Below, piece after piece: positions 53,727-64,000 of a stretch of 64,000 bases of DNA (position 1 is the first letter of the stretch; each line of letters starts with the position of its first letter). The stretch is from positions 1-64,000 of the forward strand of contig JAGGRA010000031.1 of the NCBI GenBank assembly GCA_018613035.1, read 5' to 3'. The notes beneath the pieces were generated by a model, which saw only the letters and a program-made list of their open reading frames with translations, did no database searches and was not told where the DNA came from. This DNA is from Pseudomonas sp. ISL-84 (GTDB taxonomy: Bacteria; Bacillota; Bacilli; Bacillales; Cytobacillaceae). Both the position numbers and the translations under genes were made by a program.

Positions 53727-55007
53727 TTACATCATATCCTCCTCTTGGAAAGCCTTCGTTCTTCTGAATTGCCATAACGCAACAGAAATAACAATAGCTG
53801 ACAATATCATCGTAATAGCGGCAGCCATACCATACTCAGATTTTGTTACTGTTAAATTATAAATCCAGGAAATTAAGATGTCTGTCCCTCCTGCATTTTG
53901 TCCGGAAATAGCAGGACCACCCATATTAAACAGGTAAATAATATTAAAGTTATTAAAATTAAAGGTATATTGTGTGATAAGAATTGGTGCAATAGAGAAC
54001 ATAATCAGCGGAAAAGTAATGTTTTTAAACTTCTGCCACGCTGTCGCCCCATCAACTGTCGCAGCTTCGTACAATTCATCCGGTATAGCTTGAAGTACTC
54101 CAGTAACCATTGCGAAAATAAACGGAAACCCCAGCCAGGTCTGAATCATAATCAAAGCGGCTCTTGTCCAAAATGCTTCGGTCATCCATGGTATAGGACC
54201 TATTCCAAATGCATCAAGAACTACATTGTTAATGGCGCCAAATGTTTCATTAAATAATCCTGAGAAAATCAAGATGGAAACGAAAGCTGGTACCGCCCAA
54301 GGAAGAATTAAGATGGTTCTGATAATGGCCTTTCCTTTAAGGTCTTTTTGATTAACTAAAACTGCGAGGAAAATGCCAAGCGCAATTTGAAATGTGGTTG
54401 CTCCAAATGTCCAGATCACTGTCCAGGCAAAAACACTTACAAATGTTTCCCTCCAAATATCAAGCGTTACAAGCCTCGTAAAATTGTCCAAAGCTACCCA
54501 ATCCATTAGCTTCGCCGGCCATTGATGATAGAGATTATAGTTTGTAAATGAAAGCAGCAAAACAAAAACAATTGGTAAAATAACGACGAATACCAGCAGG
54601 AAAAATCCCGGAGTAATCATAAGATAAGGAAATCCCTCATCTATTAATGTATGATATTGTTCTTTTATCGAGCTTAAAGGTTGATTTAAGTCTCGTTTTT
54701 TTCCATTTTTATATGCATCACGCAGGCTTAAAAGGACAAAACCTACTGCAAAAAGAATCAGAATGACTGATATGATTCCATATACAAGCAAAAATATAGA
54801 ATTATCACGAGGCAGCTTTTCCCCGAGGGTAACCAGACCCCATAATCCGATGTTCAAGAAATCTTTAAAAGCAATGATAAAAGAAAAAGTTAATACTAAA
54901 AAAGCAATACCTTTAAAAAACTGTTTGTTATAGATCTGGCCAAGGCCAGGAATTATGGAAAGCCACGCAGCTATTTTTCTGTGGTTAGACTTATATACAT
55001 CTTCCAT
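53727..55007 (-). CDS. mdxF: Maltodextrin ABC transporter permease MdxF (MalF-like)
   Basis: 426-aa MalF-type permease. An extra N-terminal segment (about 10-110) with three hydrophobic helices precedes the core permease, as in Bacillus MdxF. The EAA loop (ELYEAATVDGATAWQKFKNITFP) is clear. I start at MEDVYKSNH with AAAGGGG upstream; an ATG eight codons earlier has a site too close. Sits 228 bp after mdxE, with a hairpin between, and directly abuts mdxG. Confidence 0.9.
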   Translation of the reverse strand: MEDVYKSNHRKIAAWLSIIPGLGQIYNKQFFKGIAFLVLTFSFIIAFKDFLNIGLWGLVTLGEKLPRDNSIFLLVYGIISVILILFAVGFVLLSLRDAYKNGKKRDLNQPLSSIKEQYHTLIDEGFPYLMITPGFFLLVFVVILPIVFVLLLSFTNYNLYHQWPAKLMDWVALDNFTRLVTLDIWRETFVSVFAWTVIWTFGATTFQIALGIFLAVLVNQKDLKGKAIIRTILILPWAVPAFVSILIFSGLFNETFGAINNVVLDAFGIGPIPWMTEAFWTRAALIMIQTWLGFPFIFAMVTGVLQAIPDELYEAATVDGATAWQKFKNITFPLIMFSIAPILITQYTFNFNNFNIIYLFNMGGPAISGQNAGGTDILISWIYNLTVTKSEYGMAAAITMILSAIVISVALWQFRRTKAFQEEDMM

Positions 55008-55098
55008 TGAAAGGATTCCCCTTTCTGCCATATCCCTTAAAGGGGTGTATTTTTTTTTAGTATCTTTAAATTTGAAAATTAATGTTTTTAATAAAATG

Positions 55099-55132
55099 GA
55101 AGCAGTACCCCACTGACTGGGAGTACCGCTTC
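55099..55132. other. Hairpin between mdxE and mdxF
   Basis: A stem of about 14 bp (55099-55112 with 55118-55132, one mismatch or bulge) lies in the 228-bp mdxE-mdxF gap. On the minus strand the tail is only CCATTTTATT, so it looks like a partial terminator or a 3' stabiliser that lets mdxE be expressed above mdxF and mdxG. The plus-strand side has the better T-run but no gene to end. Confidence 0.55.
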
Positions 55133-55234
55133 TTTTGTTTTTTCTTAAGGCTCTTTTAACCTAGGATGTTGTCTTTTGCTCCAGGAGCCTCCACCTTTAT
55201 TAAACAGCCTTTGTTAAAGAAAGGAATTAATGAA

Positions 55235-56512
55235 TTAATTTCCGCTATGGTTAGCTTCGATTTGCTGTTCGATTGTTTTAACGGCATTATCTAAAGCAGG
55301 TTTTGCTTCTGATTTTCCAGTTACGATCGTTTCAACTGCTTTTTTCATTGGATCCCAAACTTCTGCCATCTCTGGAACACTTGGCATAGGTACAGCGTAT
55401 TGGGATTGTTCCATTACAGCAGCTGCTCCTTCGTTATTCTGAACGAATTCAGGATCTTCCATTAATGATTTCAAAGGAGGAATTTCTCCAGTTAATTCAA
55501 AACGCTTCTTAGCATTTTCTTCATTTGTAATATATTCAACAAACTTTTGTGACCAATCAGGATTTTTACTGAAGTTTGTTACAAACCAGCCTTTAACACC
55601 CATGAATGTTTTAACAGGTTCACCATTAGGAAGTTTTGGCATTGCAGCAACACCGTAATTAACTCCTGCATCACTGTAGTCTTTGAAAGCCCAAGGACCA
55701 TTCTGTACTGCAATAGCTTTTCCTTCTTTGAACAGGCCATTCATATTATCATTTGATTTCTCACCAATGATTCCTTTAGGGAAAAGGCCTTCTGCATACC
55801 ATTTGTTAATATATTCTGCAGCTTCAACAGCTGAGTCGTTGTTTAAACCAATGTCTGTTACATCAGGCTTGCTGTCTTTTTCACCGAATACATATCCACC
55901 AAAGCCAGAGAAAATACCATGTGCATGATAGAAATCATCCCAGATAGCTAAGAAACCATAATTTCCATCCTTTGTTACCTCTTTAGATTTAGTATAAAGA
56001 TCTTCCATTGTTGCTGGAACTTCAGGAAGCAAATCTTTATTGTAGATAAAAACAGGTGTTTCAGTTGCCTTTGGTAGACCATATAGCTTACCTTCATATT
56101 TAAGTGCGTCAACAGAAGAATCTGTAAACTGTCCTAAAATTTTAGAATCAACTTCTAATTCTTTAATATAACCTTTAACCATTGCAGGTCCAACGCCATC
56201 ATGAGACATTGTTACTACGTCTGGAGCGTTTTCAGTATTTCCATCAAGTGCTAGGTTTTCTTGCATTTTTGTAATATTTAATTCTTTGAATTCAATCTTA
56301 ATTCCATGCTCTGCTTCAAATTTTTGGGCAGCGTCTTTTAAAGCTGTACCTTTGTCAGTATCTTCCCAAACAATTAGCTTTTCAGGTTTTGCTTGTTCTC
56401 CTTCAGTTTTGCTGTCATTGCTGCCAGTCTCTTCTTCGTCTTTTGGACCGCAAGCAGCTAAAACTCCGAATACCAAAACGATCATCATAAATAATGATAA
56501 TGCTCTTTTCAT
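55235..56512 (-). CDS. mdxE: Maltodextrin-binding lipoprotein MdxE
   Basis: 425-aa SBP family 1 protein with signal peptide and lipobox LAAC (residues about 18-21). The mature N-terminus is acidic (GPKDEEETGSNDSKTEGEQ linker). Core motifs: VWEDTDKGTALKDAAQKFEAEHGIKI and AAEYINKWYAEGLFPKG. It captures maltodextrins outside the membrane for MdxF/MdxG. Site GGAGGGTC upstream of ATG. First gene of the minus-strand maltodextrin operon. A cre-like and MalR-like operator region lies upstream. Confidence 0.93.
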   Translation of the reverse strand: MKRALSLFMMIVLVFGVLAACGPKDEEETGSNDSKTEGEQAKPEKLIVWEDTDKGTALKDAAQKFEAEHGIKIEFKELNITKMQENLALDGNTENAPDVVTMSHDGVGPAMVKGYIKELEVDSKILGQFTDSSVDALKYEGKLYGLPKATETPVFIYNKDLLPEVPATMEDLYTKSKEVTKDGNYGFLAIWDDFYHAHGIFSGFGGYVFGEKDSKPDVTDIGLNNDSAVEAAEYINKWYAEGLFPKGIIGEKSNDNMNGLFKEGKAIAVQNGPWAFKDYSDAGVNYGVAAMPKLPNGEPVKTFMGVKGWFVTNFSKNPDWSQKFVEYITNEENAKKRFELTGEIPPLKSLMEDPEFVQNNEGAAAVMEQSQYAVPMPSVPEMAEVWDPMKKAVETIVTGKSEAKPALDNAVKTIEQQIEANHSGN

Positions 56513-56571
56513 TCTTGACCCTCCTAAAAATATGGATGCTTTTTAAAAGTGTACAACCGTTTGCACAAAAG

Positions 56572-56585
56572 TGTAAACGCTTTTA
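56572..56585 (-). promoter_or_regulatory. cre / MalR-like site near mdxE
   Basis: TGTAAACGCTTTTA, 60 bp upstream of mdxE, matches the core of the CcpA cre consensus (TGNAANCGNT). A neighbouring CCGTTTGCACA (56556-56566) looks like another LacI-family half. Catabolite repression of mdxEFG is expected, but CcpA and MalR sites cannot be told apart by eye. Confidence 0.5.
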
Positions 56586-56652
56586 TTTATATCGAAAAAT
56601 TTTAGCGCTTTCACCCATTCTATTTTTAATGAATTCTATTAAATTCATTCTA

Positions 56653-56666
56653 TGAAAACGATTGCA
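56653..56666. promoter_or_regulatory. cre / MalR-like site in the mdxE-nplT gap
   Basis: TGAAAACGATTGCA fits a LacI-family operator (TGNAAnCGnTTGCA). It lies about 140 bp from the mdxE start and 175 bp from the neopullulanase start, so it may serve either promoter. Confidence 0.45.
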
Positions 56667-56720
56667 CAATTTATATTTTTATTATACAAGGTTTTTGGGC
56701 TTTTACAACTCCTTTTTTAA

Positions 56721-58604
<1,884 letters not shown>

Positions 58605-58658
58605 TGGTTCTTTAAACACGCTGTTGATTTCCACTTTAGAAATATATCAGAATCTGTT

Positions 58659-58697
58659 AAGAAAAGTTCTTAAGTGCAAACCCTTAAGACTTTTCTT
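58659..58697 (+). terminator. Terminator after nplT
   Basis: AAGAAAAGTTCTTAAG (58659-58674) pairs with CTTAAGACTTTTCTT (58683-58697) with one bulge, then TTTTTCG. About 55 bp past the stop. Confidence 0.78.
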
Positions 58698-58773
58698 TTT
58701 TCGTTTTAGAATGTCTGCATTCCCTTATCAAGGCATGAAAAATATATCAACTTTACACACTGGGAGAATAGAG

Positions 58774-60123
58774 ATGACTAGGAACCACAAAAAACTTACA
58801 TTATTTGCTTTAACATGGCCCATATTTATAGAAATTTTGCTCCATATGCTAATGGGGAATGCAGACACTCTTATGCTATCGCAATATTCGGATGAATCTG
58901 TCGCAGCTGTCGGTGTTTCCAACCAGATCCTTTCCCTTGTTATTGTCATGTTCGGCTTCGTAGCTACAGGTACATCAATTTTGATTGCCCAAAACCTTGG
59001 AGCAAAAAATAATAAAATAGCAGCTGAAATATCAGTTGTATCTTTGGGTGCCAACCTTGTTTTCGGAATTCTCTTAAGTATCCTTTTATTTATTTTAAGC
59101 AAGCCATTGCTGCGAATGATGGACCTGCCGGAGGAACTTTTAAATGAAGCGAATTCCTACCTGATCATTGTTGGCGGCCTATCCTTTATCCAAGCTCTGA
59201 TCATGACAATCGGCGCGATTATCAGAAGCTACGGATTTACAAGAGATGTTATGTACATCACTATTGGCATGAACATTTTAAATGTAATCGGAAACTACTT
59301 TTTTATCTTTGGGCCTTTCGGTTTCCCAGTATTGGGTGTTGAAGGGGTTGCCATATCTACGGTTGTCAGCCGATTGATTGGATTTACAGCAGCTGTAGCT
59401 GTTTTGCTTAAGCGCACGGAAAATACACTCCCTTTTGGACTGCTATTCCGTTTTCCAAAAGAACATATAAAAAACCTTTTAAAAATTGGGATTCCCTCCG
59501 CTGGAGAACATTTATCCTATAACGGGTCGCAAATGGTCATCACCATTTTTATTGCTGGCTTAGGTACAGAAGCACTGACAGCTAAAGTGTACGCACAGAA
59601 CATTATGATGTTCATTTTTCTTTTTAGTGTCGCCATAAGCCAGGGGACTCAAATTTTGATCGGGCATATGGTTGGTGCCAAGGATTATGATGCAGCCTAT
59701 CAAAGGTGCCTAAAAAGCCTGCGCCTGGCCATTATGATTTCATTTGCTACAGCTGTGCTTTTTGCCGCTTTCTCTGAAGAACTGATGGGAATTTTCACGT
59801 CAAATACCGATATAATTAAAGTTGGCAGTGTGCTGATTCTATTAACCATCATCCTTGAACCTGGCAGATCATTCAATTTGGTCGTCATTAACTCATTGCG
59901 TGCTGCAGGTGACGTGAAATTTCCGGTTTATATGGGTATTATTTCCATGTGGGGAGTAAGTGTGACACTATCCTATCTTCTGGGAATCCATTTTGGCATG
60001 GGGCTTGCAGGCATCTGGATTGCTTTTATTGCTGATGAATGGCTCAGGGGATTGCTCATGCTATCGCGCTGGAAGTCTAAAGTATGGATTAGCAAATCGT
60101 TTGTGGCATCCAAAGCAGTCTAA
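58774..60123 (+). CDS. yisQ: MATE family efflux transporter (YisQ-like)
   Basis: 449-aa multidrug and toxin extrusion protein with about twelve spans in two repeats (each opening like LTWPIFIEILLHMLMGNADTLMLSQ). Exports cationic compounds by Na+ or H+ exchange; substrate unknown. Start at MTRNHKKLTLF with GGGAG upstream; the open frame runs back to 58624 through the preceding terminator, so the longer form is unlikely. Convergent to the asparagine synthase gene; B. subtilis yisO and yisQ are also close neighbours. Confidence 0.87.
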   Translation: MTRNHKKLTLFALTWPIFIEILLHMLMGNADTLMLSQYSDESVAAVGVSNQILSLVIVMFGFVATGTSILIAQNLGAKNNKIAAEISVVSLGANLVFGILLSILLFILSKPLLRMMDLPEELLNEANSYLIIVGGLSFIQALIMTIGAIIRSYGFTRDVMYITIGMNILNVIGNYFFIFGPFGFPVLGVEGVAISTVVSRLIGFTAAVAVLLKRTENTLPFGLLFRFPKEHIKNLLKIGIPSAGEHLSYNGSQMVITIFIAGLGTEALTAKVYAQNIMMFIFLFSVAISQGTQILIGHMVGAKDYDAAYQRCLKSLRLAIMISFATAVLFAAFSEELMGIFTSNTDIIKVGSVLILLTIILEPGRSFNLVVINSLRAAGDVKFPVYMGIISMWGVSVTLSYLLGIHFGMGLAGIWIAFIADEWLRGLLMLSRWKSKVWISKSFVASKAV

Positions 60124-60141
60124 GCCAATAAGTCAATGAGA

Positions 60142-60169
60142 AAAAGCGGCAATTTAAACTGCCGCTTTT
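60142..60169. terminator. Bidirectional terminator yisQ / asnO
   Basis: AAAAGCGGCA (60142-60151) with TGCCGCTTTT (60160-60169), loop ATTTAAAC, between convergent stops. Confidence 0.88.
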
Positions 60170-60171
60170 CC

Positions 60172-62019
60172 TCATTCAACAATATTAATATTATAATCTT
60201 TAAACCAGACATGAATTTGTGCAAGATGCGCAAGCAGCTGGGGACCAGTCATGAGCTGGCCAAACCATGGCTCCTGGAATGCTTCTCCGCCCGATTCAAT
60301 TATTTTCTTCAGCTGGCCGTGGTCAAAAAACTCATAAAGTGCGGATGATCGGTCTTCCAGATACCCATTGAGCATTTTTTGAACTGCGTTGGTATATTCC
60401 GGATTATGCGTTTTTGGATAAGGGCTCTTTTTTCTATATAAAACTTCATTAGGCAATATGCCTTCAAGTGCTTTACGCAGAATACCCTTTTCACGGTTGC
60501 CGTGCATTTTCATCTCCCATGGTATATTCCATACATACTCTACAAGGCGGTGGTCAGCAAATGGGACCCTTACTTCAAGGCTTGCACCCATACTCATTCT
60601 GTCCTTCCGATCCAATAATGTTGTCATAAAGTAAATCATATTAATATAGAAAAGCTCTCTACGGCTTGCATCCTCTTCACTTTCTCCGTCGAGTTTTGGA
60701 GTTTCCGAGATTGCCTGAATATATTTTTCCATGGCGTAATCTTGAATTTTTAATTTGCTCTGCCACTTCTCCTTTAATAGGCCATGCCTAGCTTCCAGCG
60801 ACCTCATCCATGGAAACCCCTTACGCTGAAGATCCTCCTGTCTGTGGAACCACGGATAACCTCCAAATATTTCGTCAGCGCACTCGCCGGATAAGCTTAC
60901 CACAAAGTCCTTCTTTATCTCCCGGCAAAACCATAGAAGGGAAGAATCAACGTCTGCCATACCGGGAAGGTCTCTGACATGCACTGATTCCATTAGGTCC
61001 TCTGCCAGCTGCTGCTGGGAAATGATACAGCTGTTATGTTTGGTATTAAAGGCTTGGGACATCTTATGGATAAACGCACCATCCGAGTTGGGCTGAAACT
61101 CATTCGCCTTGAAGAAAACATCATTTCCCTCGTAATCTATGGAATAGGTGTGCAGCTGCCCTTTTCCTTCATTCTCATAGGTTTTGGCAGCAATGGCAGT
61201 GATCGCACTTGAATCGACACCACCTGAAAGGAACGTGCAAAGCGGTACATCCGATACGAGCTGCCTCGTTACTGCATCCGTAAATAAGTGGCGAACTTTT
61301 TCTGCAGTTTCTTCAAGGTTATCCTCATGCTGGCTGCTTTTAACATTCCAATAACGCCAAACCTTCAGCCCATTTTTTGAAAAAGATAAAGCATGTGCAG
61401 GCCTTAATTCATCTATACCTCTGAATACTCCTGAACCAGGGGATCTTGACGGTCCTAATCCGAAAACTTCCGCCAGCCCTTCCCTATCAAGCTCAGCCTT
61501 TACATCCGGATGGGCCAAAATGGCTTTTAGTTCTGATCCAAAAATGATCCCCTTTTTTGTTTCTTTATAAAATAATGGTTTTACCCCAAGCCGGTCTCTG
61601 CCAATGAACAATTGTTCCTTCCTTTCATCCCATACAGCGAAAGCAAAAATGCCATTGAGATATTTCAGGCAGTCTTCGCCCCATTCCATATAAGAAGTCA
61701 GTAAAACCTCTGTGTCAGAATGGCCGTTGAACGAATATCCTTTTATAAGGAGTTCTTTACGAATATCTTCTGTATTATATAGCTCGCCATTATAACAAAT
61801 GGTATAGCGGCTATTTTGTTTTTCCCTTGTCATTGGCTGTTTTCCGCCAGCAGGGTCTACAACGATTAACCTTTTATGGCCGAAGCCCGCATGAATATCT
61901 GTCCAGACATTCGTGTCATCCGGACCGCGCTTAGCCAAAGTATCCGTCATTTTTCCAATCTTAGCGGTTTCTTTTCTCAGGTCCTTTTGGAAATCGACCC
62001 AGCCTGTAATTCCACACAT
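60172..62019 (-). CDS. asnO: Asparagine synthase, glutamine-hydrolysing
   Basis: 615-aa enzyme converting aspartate to asparagine with glutamine and ATP. Class II amidotransferase domain begins with the catalytic Cys2 after Met (MCGITGWVDF), so the start is placed here and not at the longer 62049; AAGGATG lies upstream. Glutaminase motif NGELYN; synthetase PP-loop LSGGVDSS; C-terminal RDRMSMGASLEVRVPF. Length and its place beside yisQ and yisN match B. subtilis AsnO (YisO), a sporulation-linked paralogue, rather than AsnB; assignment within the paralogues is moderate. Confidence 0.88.
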   Translation of the reverse strand: MCGITGWVDFQKDLRKETAKIGKMTDTLAKRGPDDTNVWTDIHAGFGHKRLIVVDPAGGKQPMTREKQNSRYTICYNGELYNTEDIRKELLIKGYSFNGHSDTEVLLTSYMEWGEDCLKYLNGIFAFAVWDERKEQLFIGRDRLGVKPLFYKETKKGIIFGSELKAILAHPDVKAELDREGLAEVFGLGPSRSPGSGVFRGIDELRPAHALSFSKNGLKVWRYWNVKSSQHEDNLEETAEKVRHLFTDAVTRQLVSDVPLCTFLSGGVDSSAITAIAAKTYENEGKGQLHTYSIDYEGNDVFFKANEFQPNSDGAFIHKMSQAFNTKHNSCIISQQQLAEDLMESVHVRDLPGMADVDSSLLWFCREIKKDFVVSLSGECADEIFGGYPWFHRQEDLQRKGFPWMRSLEARHGLLKEKWQSKLKIQDYAMEKYIQAISETPKLDGESEEDASRRELFYINMIYFMTTLLDRKDRMSMGASLEVRVPFADHRLVEYVWNIPWEMKMHGNREKGILRKALEGILPNEVLYRKKSPYPKTHNPEYTNAVQKMLNGYLEDRSSALYEFFDHGQLKKIIESGGEAFQEPWFGQLMTGPQLLAHLAQIHVWFKDYNINIVE

Positions 62020-62176
62020 TTTTACATCATCCTTTCTAAGCGGAATCATTTGGGCACATTTTGCATGATGTTATTGTATGCACGGCCTAGAAAAAAGTTA
62101 ATTGTCCACTTTTAGCAGTTATAAAAATCGCCTAAACTGTCTAAAAAGAAGTTGAGGAAGTTAATGGAGGTTTTTT

Positions 62177-62740
62177 ATGAATAGACAGCAGCGAACTAAG
62201 CTTATTGAATATCAATCCCGTGCGTTTACAGAAGGCACTGTAGAGCTTATCAATGATCAATGGGTTTTTTTCGATCACGAAACAGATGAAGCATCATTGT
62301 TAGATGAATTCCTCCACCAGGAATTAGAAGTATTTCGCTTCAAGCGCTGGAAAAAAGGAATCTTGTTCGAGGATGGCAAGATTGCTTTGGCCGATGAAGT
62401 TTTCCACTTAAAGGATCAGGATTCTGTCCGAATACGCAAGCATCTTGTTTTTTCATTGGAGAGACTACTGGAGGAAATAAATGATGATGCATTTTACCAA
62501 TTTGTAACAACCTTAAATTCTATGCAGTTTTCAGTGTATGACTGCATATATTGCTATAATCAATTAGCTTTCTTTAATGATAAAGATCGCAAAAGCGGAG
62601 TGAATTTTATCGTTTTTGATAATCAGGACCACATCTGCAATGTACAGCACCATTTTTGCTATTATGAAAAAATGAGTGACCGCTTTGAATTCACATTAAA
62701 CAGCGGCAAAAGAATGGTGATTGAAAAAATTTCTTCATAA
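62177..62740 (+). CDS. yisN: YisN-like DUF2777 protein
   Basis: 187-aa soluble protein. Opening MNRQQRTKLIEYQSRAFTEG and the C-terminal region with cysteines (YDCIYCYNQLAFF, HICNVQHHFCYYE) fit my memory of DUF2777, the YisN family; function unknown. Ribosome site TGGAGG upstream. Divergent from asnO, as yisN adjoins yisO in B. subtilis. Confidence 0.78.
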   Translation: MNRQQRTKLIEYQSRAFTEGTVELINDQWVFFDHETDEASLLDEFLHQELEVFRFKRWKKGILFEDGKIALADEVFHLKDQDSVRIRKHLVFSLERLLEEINDDAFYQFVTTLNSMQFSVYDCIYCYNQLAFFNDKDRKSGVNFIVFDNQDHICNVQHHFCYYEKMSDRFEFTLNSGKRMVIEKISS

Positions 62741-62783
62741 AAAAGCATCAGTCTGCCAATAGTCGGCAGACTGATGCTTTTTT
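62739..62783. terminator. Bidirectional terminator yisN / EAL gene
   Basis: A 19-bp perfect stem (62739-62757 with 62765-62783) with A6/T6 ends, loop AATAGTC, between the convergent genes. Confidence 0.92.
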
Positions 62784-62822
62784 AATCACGATCTCATCAA
62801 GCGGCAATTGATGTTATCCTGC

Positions 62823-64000
62823 TTAGCTGTACGTCTGTATCTTTTTGGATAATCCTTCTTCAAATTCGGCTGTCATAAGCGGTTTATGAATATAAAACCC
62901 CTGCGCATAATGGCACTTCAATTCTTTTAATAACTCTATCTGCTCCTTTGTTTCCACTCCTTCTGCCACCACTTTAACAGCGAGCCCATGTCCCATCGTA
63001 ATGATTGCTTTCACAATGGCAATATCGGATGTGTTTAGTCGCAGATTGTTTATAAAAGATCGATCAATCTTCAATGTATTGATGGGAAGATCTTTAAGAT
63101 AACTCAAGGAAGAATAGCCTGTGCCAAAATCATCTATTGAAACCTTAACGCCAATTGCCTGCAGTGCTTGCATGACCTGAATACTGTATTCTACATTTCT
63201 GAGCATGGTGCTCTCAGTTAATTCTAATGTTAAATACTGCGGTTCCAAACCTGATAGCCCCAATGCTTTCTTTACCTCGTTCAGGAAGCCTGGCTGCTGA
63301 AACTGGTATGCGGACACATTGACTGATATTGAAAGTGAGTGATAGCCAAGCGATTGCCACCTTTTATTTTGCTTGCATGCTGTCCGCAAAACCCAGCTGC
63401 CAATTTCCTCTATGAGGCCTGTTTCCTCAGCCAGCGGTATGAATTCCCCAGGCGAAACAAGACCCAGTTTGGGGTGATTCCAGCGAATCAGGGCTTCGCT
63501 TCCGTAAAGATTTCCTGATTCAAGATCGATTAAAGGCTGGTAGCATAAATAAAATTCTTCTTTTTGTAAAGCCTTTCTTAAATAGCTTTCAAGCTCAAGC
63601 CTGACCATGGCCTGCTCATTCATTTCCATTGAGAAAAAGGTTATCCTGTTGCCGCCCTGCTGCTTGGAACGATTGGTTGCCACATCAGCATTCTTAAGCA
63701 AAGTATGCTCGTCCAGCCCATCACCGGGATATAAGCTGACACCTATGCTCGCTGTGACAATAAATTCCTGATTTGCTTGGAATAACGGCTTCGATATTTC
63801 ATCTAATATCTTTTTAGACGTTTTCATGACTCTATCTATTTTAATATCTCTTGATAATATCAGTGTAAATTTATCACCGCTGAACCGGCCCAAATAGGAA
63901 CCTGAAGGCAACACCTTTTCGATTCTTTCCGAAATTTCCTTTAAAACCATGTCACCTGCAAAATGGCCAAGGCTATCATTAATGATCTTAAAACGGTCAA
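62823..64000 (-). CDS. GGDEF/EAL cyclic di-GMP protein, 5' end outside the window
   Basis: At least 392 residues; the frame stays open to the window edge and begins with DRFKIINDSLGHFAGDMVLK, a mid-GGDEF sequence, so the N-terminus is missing. The GGDEF signature is degenerate (GRFSGDKF, SGDKF for GGDEF), so cyclase activity is doubtful. The EAL domain is complete: SEALIRWNHP, ELTESTML, IDDFGTGYSSLSYL, LKIDRSFI, VAEGVET, so phosphodiesterase activity is likely. Sensory input domains may lie upstream. No product partner in the window. Confidence 0.9.
   Translation of the reverse strand, partial: DRFKIINDSLGHFAGDMVLKEISERIEKVLPSGSYLGRFSGDKFTLILSRDIKIDRVMKTSKKILDEISKPLFQANQEFIVTASIGVSLYPGDGLDEHTLLKNADVATNRSKQQGGNRITFFSMEMNEQAMVRLELESYLRKALQKEEFYLCYQPLIDLESGNLYGSEALIRWNHPKLGLVSPGEFIPLAEETGLIEEIGSWVLRTACKQNKRWQSLGYHSLSISVNVSAYQFQQPGFLNEVKKALGLSGLEPQYLTLELTESTMLRNVEYSIQVMQALQAIGVKVSIDDFGTGYSSLSYLKDLPINTLKIDRSFINNLRLNTSDIAIVKAIITMGHGLAVKVVAEGVETKEQIELLKELKCHYAQGFYIHKPLMTAEFEEGLSKKIQTYS

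Noticed and set aside
62020-62176. T-box or other riboswitch upstream of the asparagine synthase gene
   Set aside because: The leader is too short and shows neither the T-box consensus nor an antiterminator.

Overview
The window reads as chromosome of a low-GC, spore-forming Bacillaceae bacterium (Bacillus / Cytobacillus / Mesobacillus type). Reasons: strong AGGAGG-type ribosome binding sites, GTG and TTG starts, CtsR, cre/MalR and Fnr sites of Bacillus type, and a gene order that largely repeats the B. subtilis yis-yit-arg-yja-app segment. I cannot name the species. I found no tRNA, rRNA, phage or insertion-sequence gene. All B. subtilis comparisons are from memory, not from a search.

Layout. 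1-735: tandem array of 52-bp units, each an imperfect dyad. 990-6799 (-): appDFABC peptide importer. 6957-14301: yjaZ (apparent frameshift at its start), fabF, fabH, a small charged protein gene, comZ, med, two Rossmann/hydrolase genes and yjzD. 14387-17439: clpB under a CtsR operator, then yjzC. 17639-18451: uppP. 18490-27949 (-): the complete argCJBD-carAB-argF operon, with ATGA overlaps. 28228-36204: an anaerobic-respiration block of two Fnr-type regulators (the first with an in-frame TGA), a YwiC-like membrane protein, mobB, moeA, moaA, a RIC-type iron-sulfur repair protein and a radical SAM/SPASM protein. 36648-44175: yitW, yitV, yitU, two tiny genes, a BsuPI/Gmad2 protein, yitT, a DegV protein, a DUF3941-like gene, cvfB (yitL) and yajQ (yitK). 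44285-47700: small membrane protein, CoA-disulfide reductase/rhodanese fusion under a CsoR/CstR-like palindrome, a GNAT remnant and an SDR oxidoreductase. 47738-58604: maltodextrin locus (malR, GH31 glucosidase, membrane-anchored GH13 amylase, mdxG, mdxF, mdxE, and divergent neopullulanase). 58774-64000: MATE exporter, asparagine synthase, YisN-like protein and a GGDEF/EAL protein cut by the window end.

How it works together. The arg operon makes citrulline and its own carbamoyl phosphate. The maltodextrin locus covers uptake, extracellular trimming and cytosolic hydrolysis, with LacI-family operators between mdxE and the neopullulanase gene. The anaerobic block looks like an Fnr regulon. Four promoters (ywiC, moeA-mobB, ric, radical SAM gene) carry TGTGA-N6-TCACA-like sites, each centred 41.5 bp before the start predicted from a -10 hexamer. 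Both Fnr proteins end in a C-x2-C-x4-C cluster motif and have a CRP-like recognition helix that fits this site.

Most worth checking: the Fnr promoter set and the TGA inside the first fnr, the 52-bp dyad array with its 155-bp higher-order duplication, a roughly 220-nt multi-helix element at 42252-42463, the operator in front of the CoA-disulfide reductase, and the yjaZ frameshift. I did not find a clearly new multi-gene system such as a defence island. The novelty is in regulation and in non-coding structured elements.
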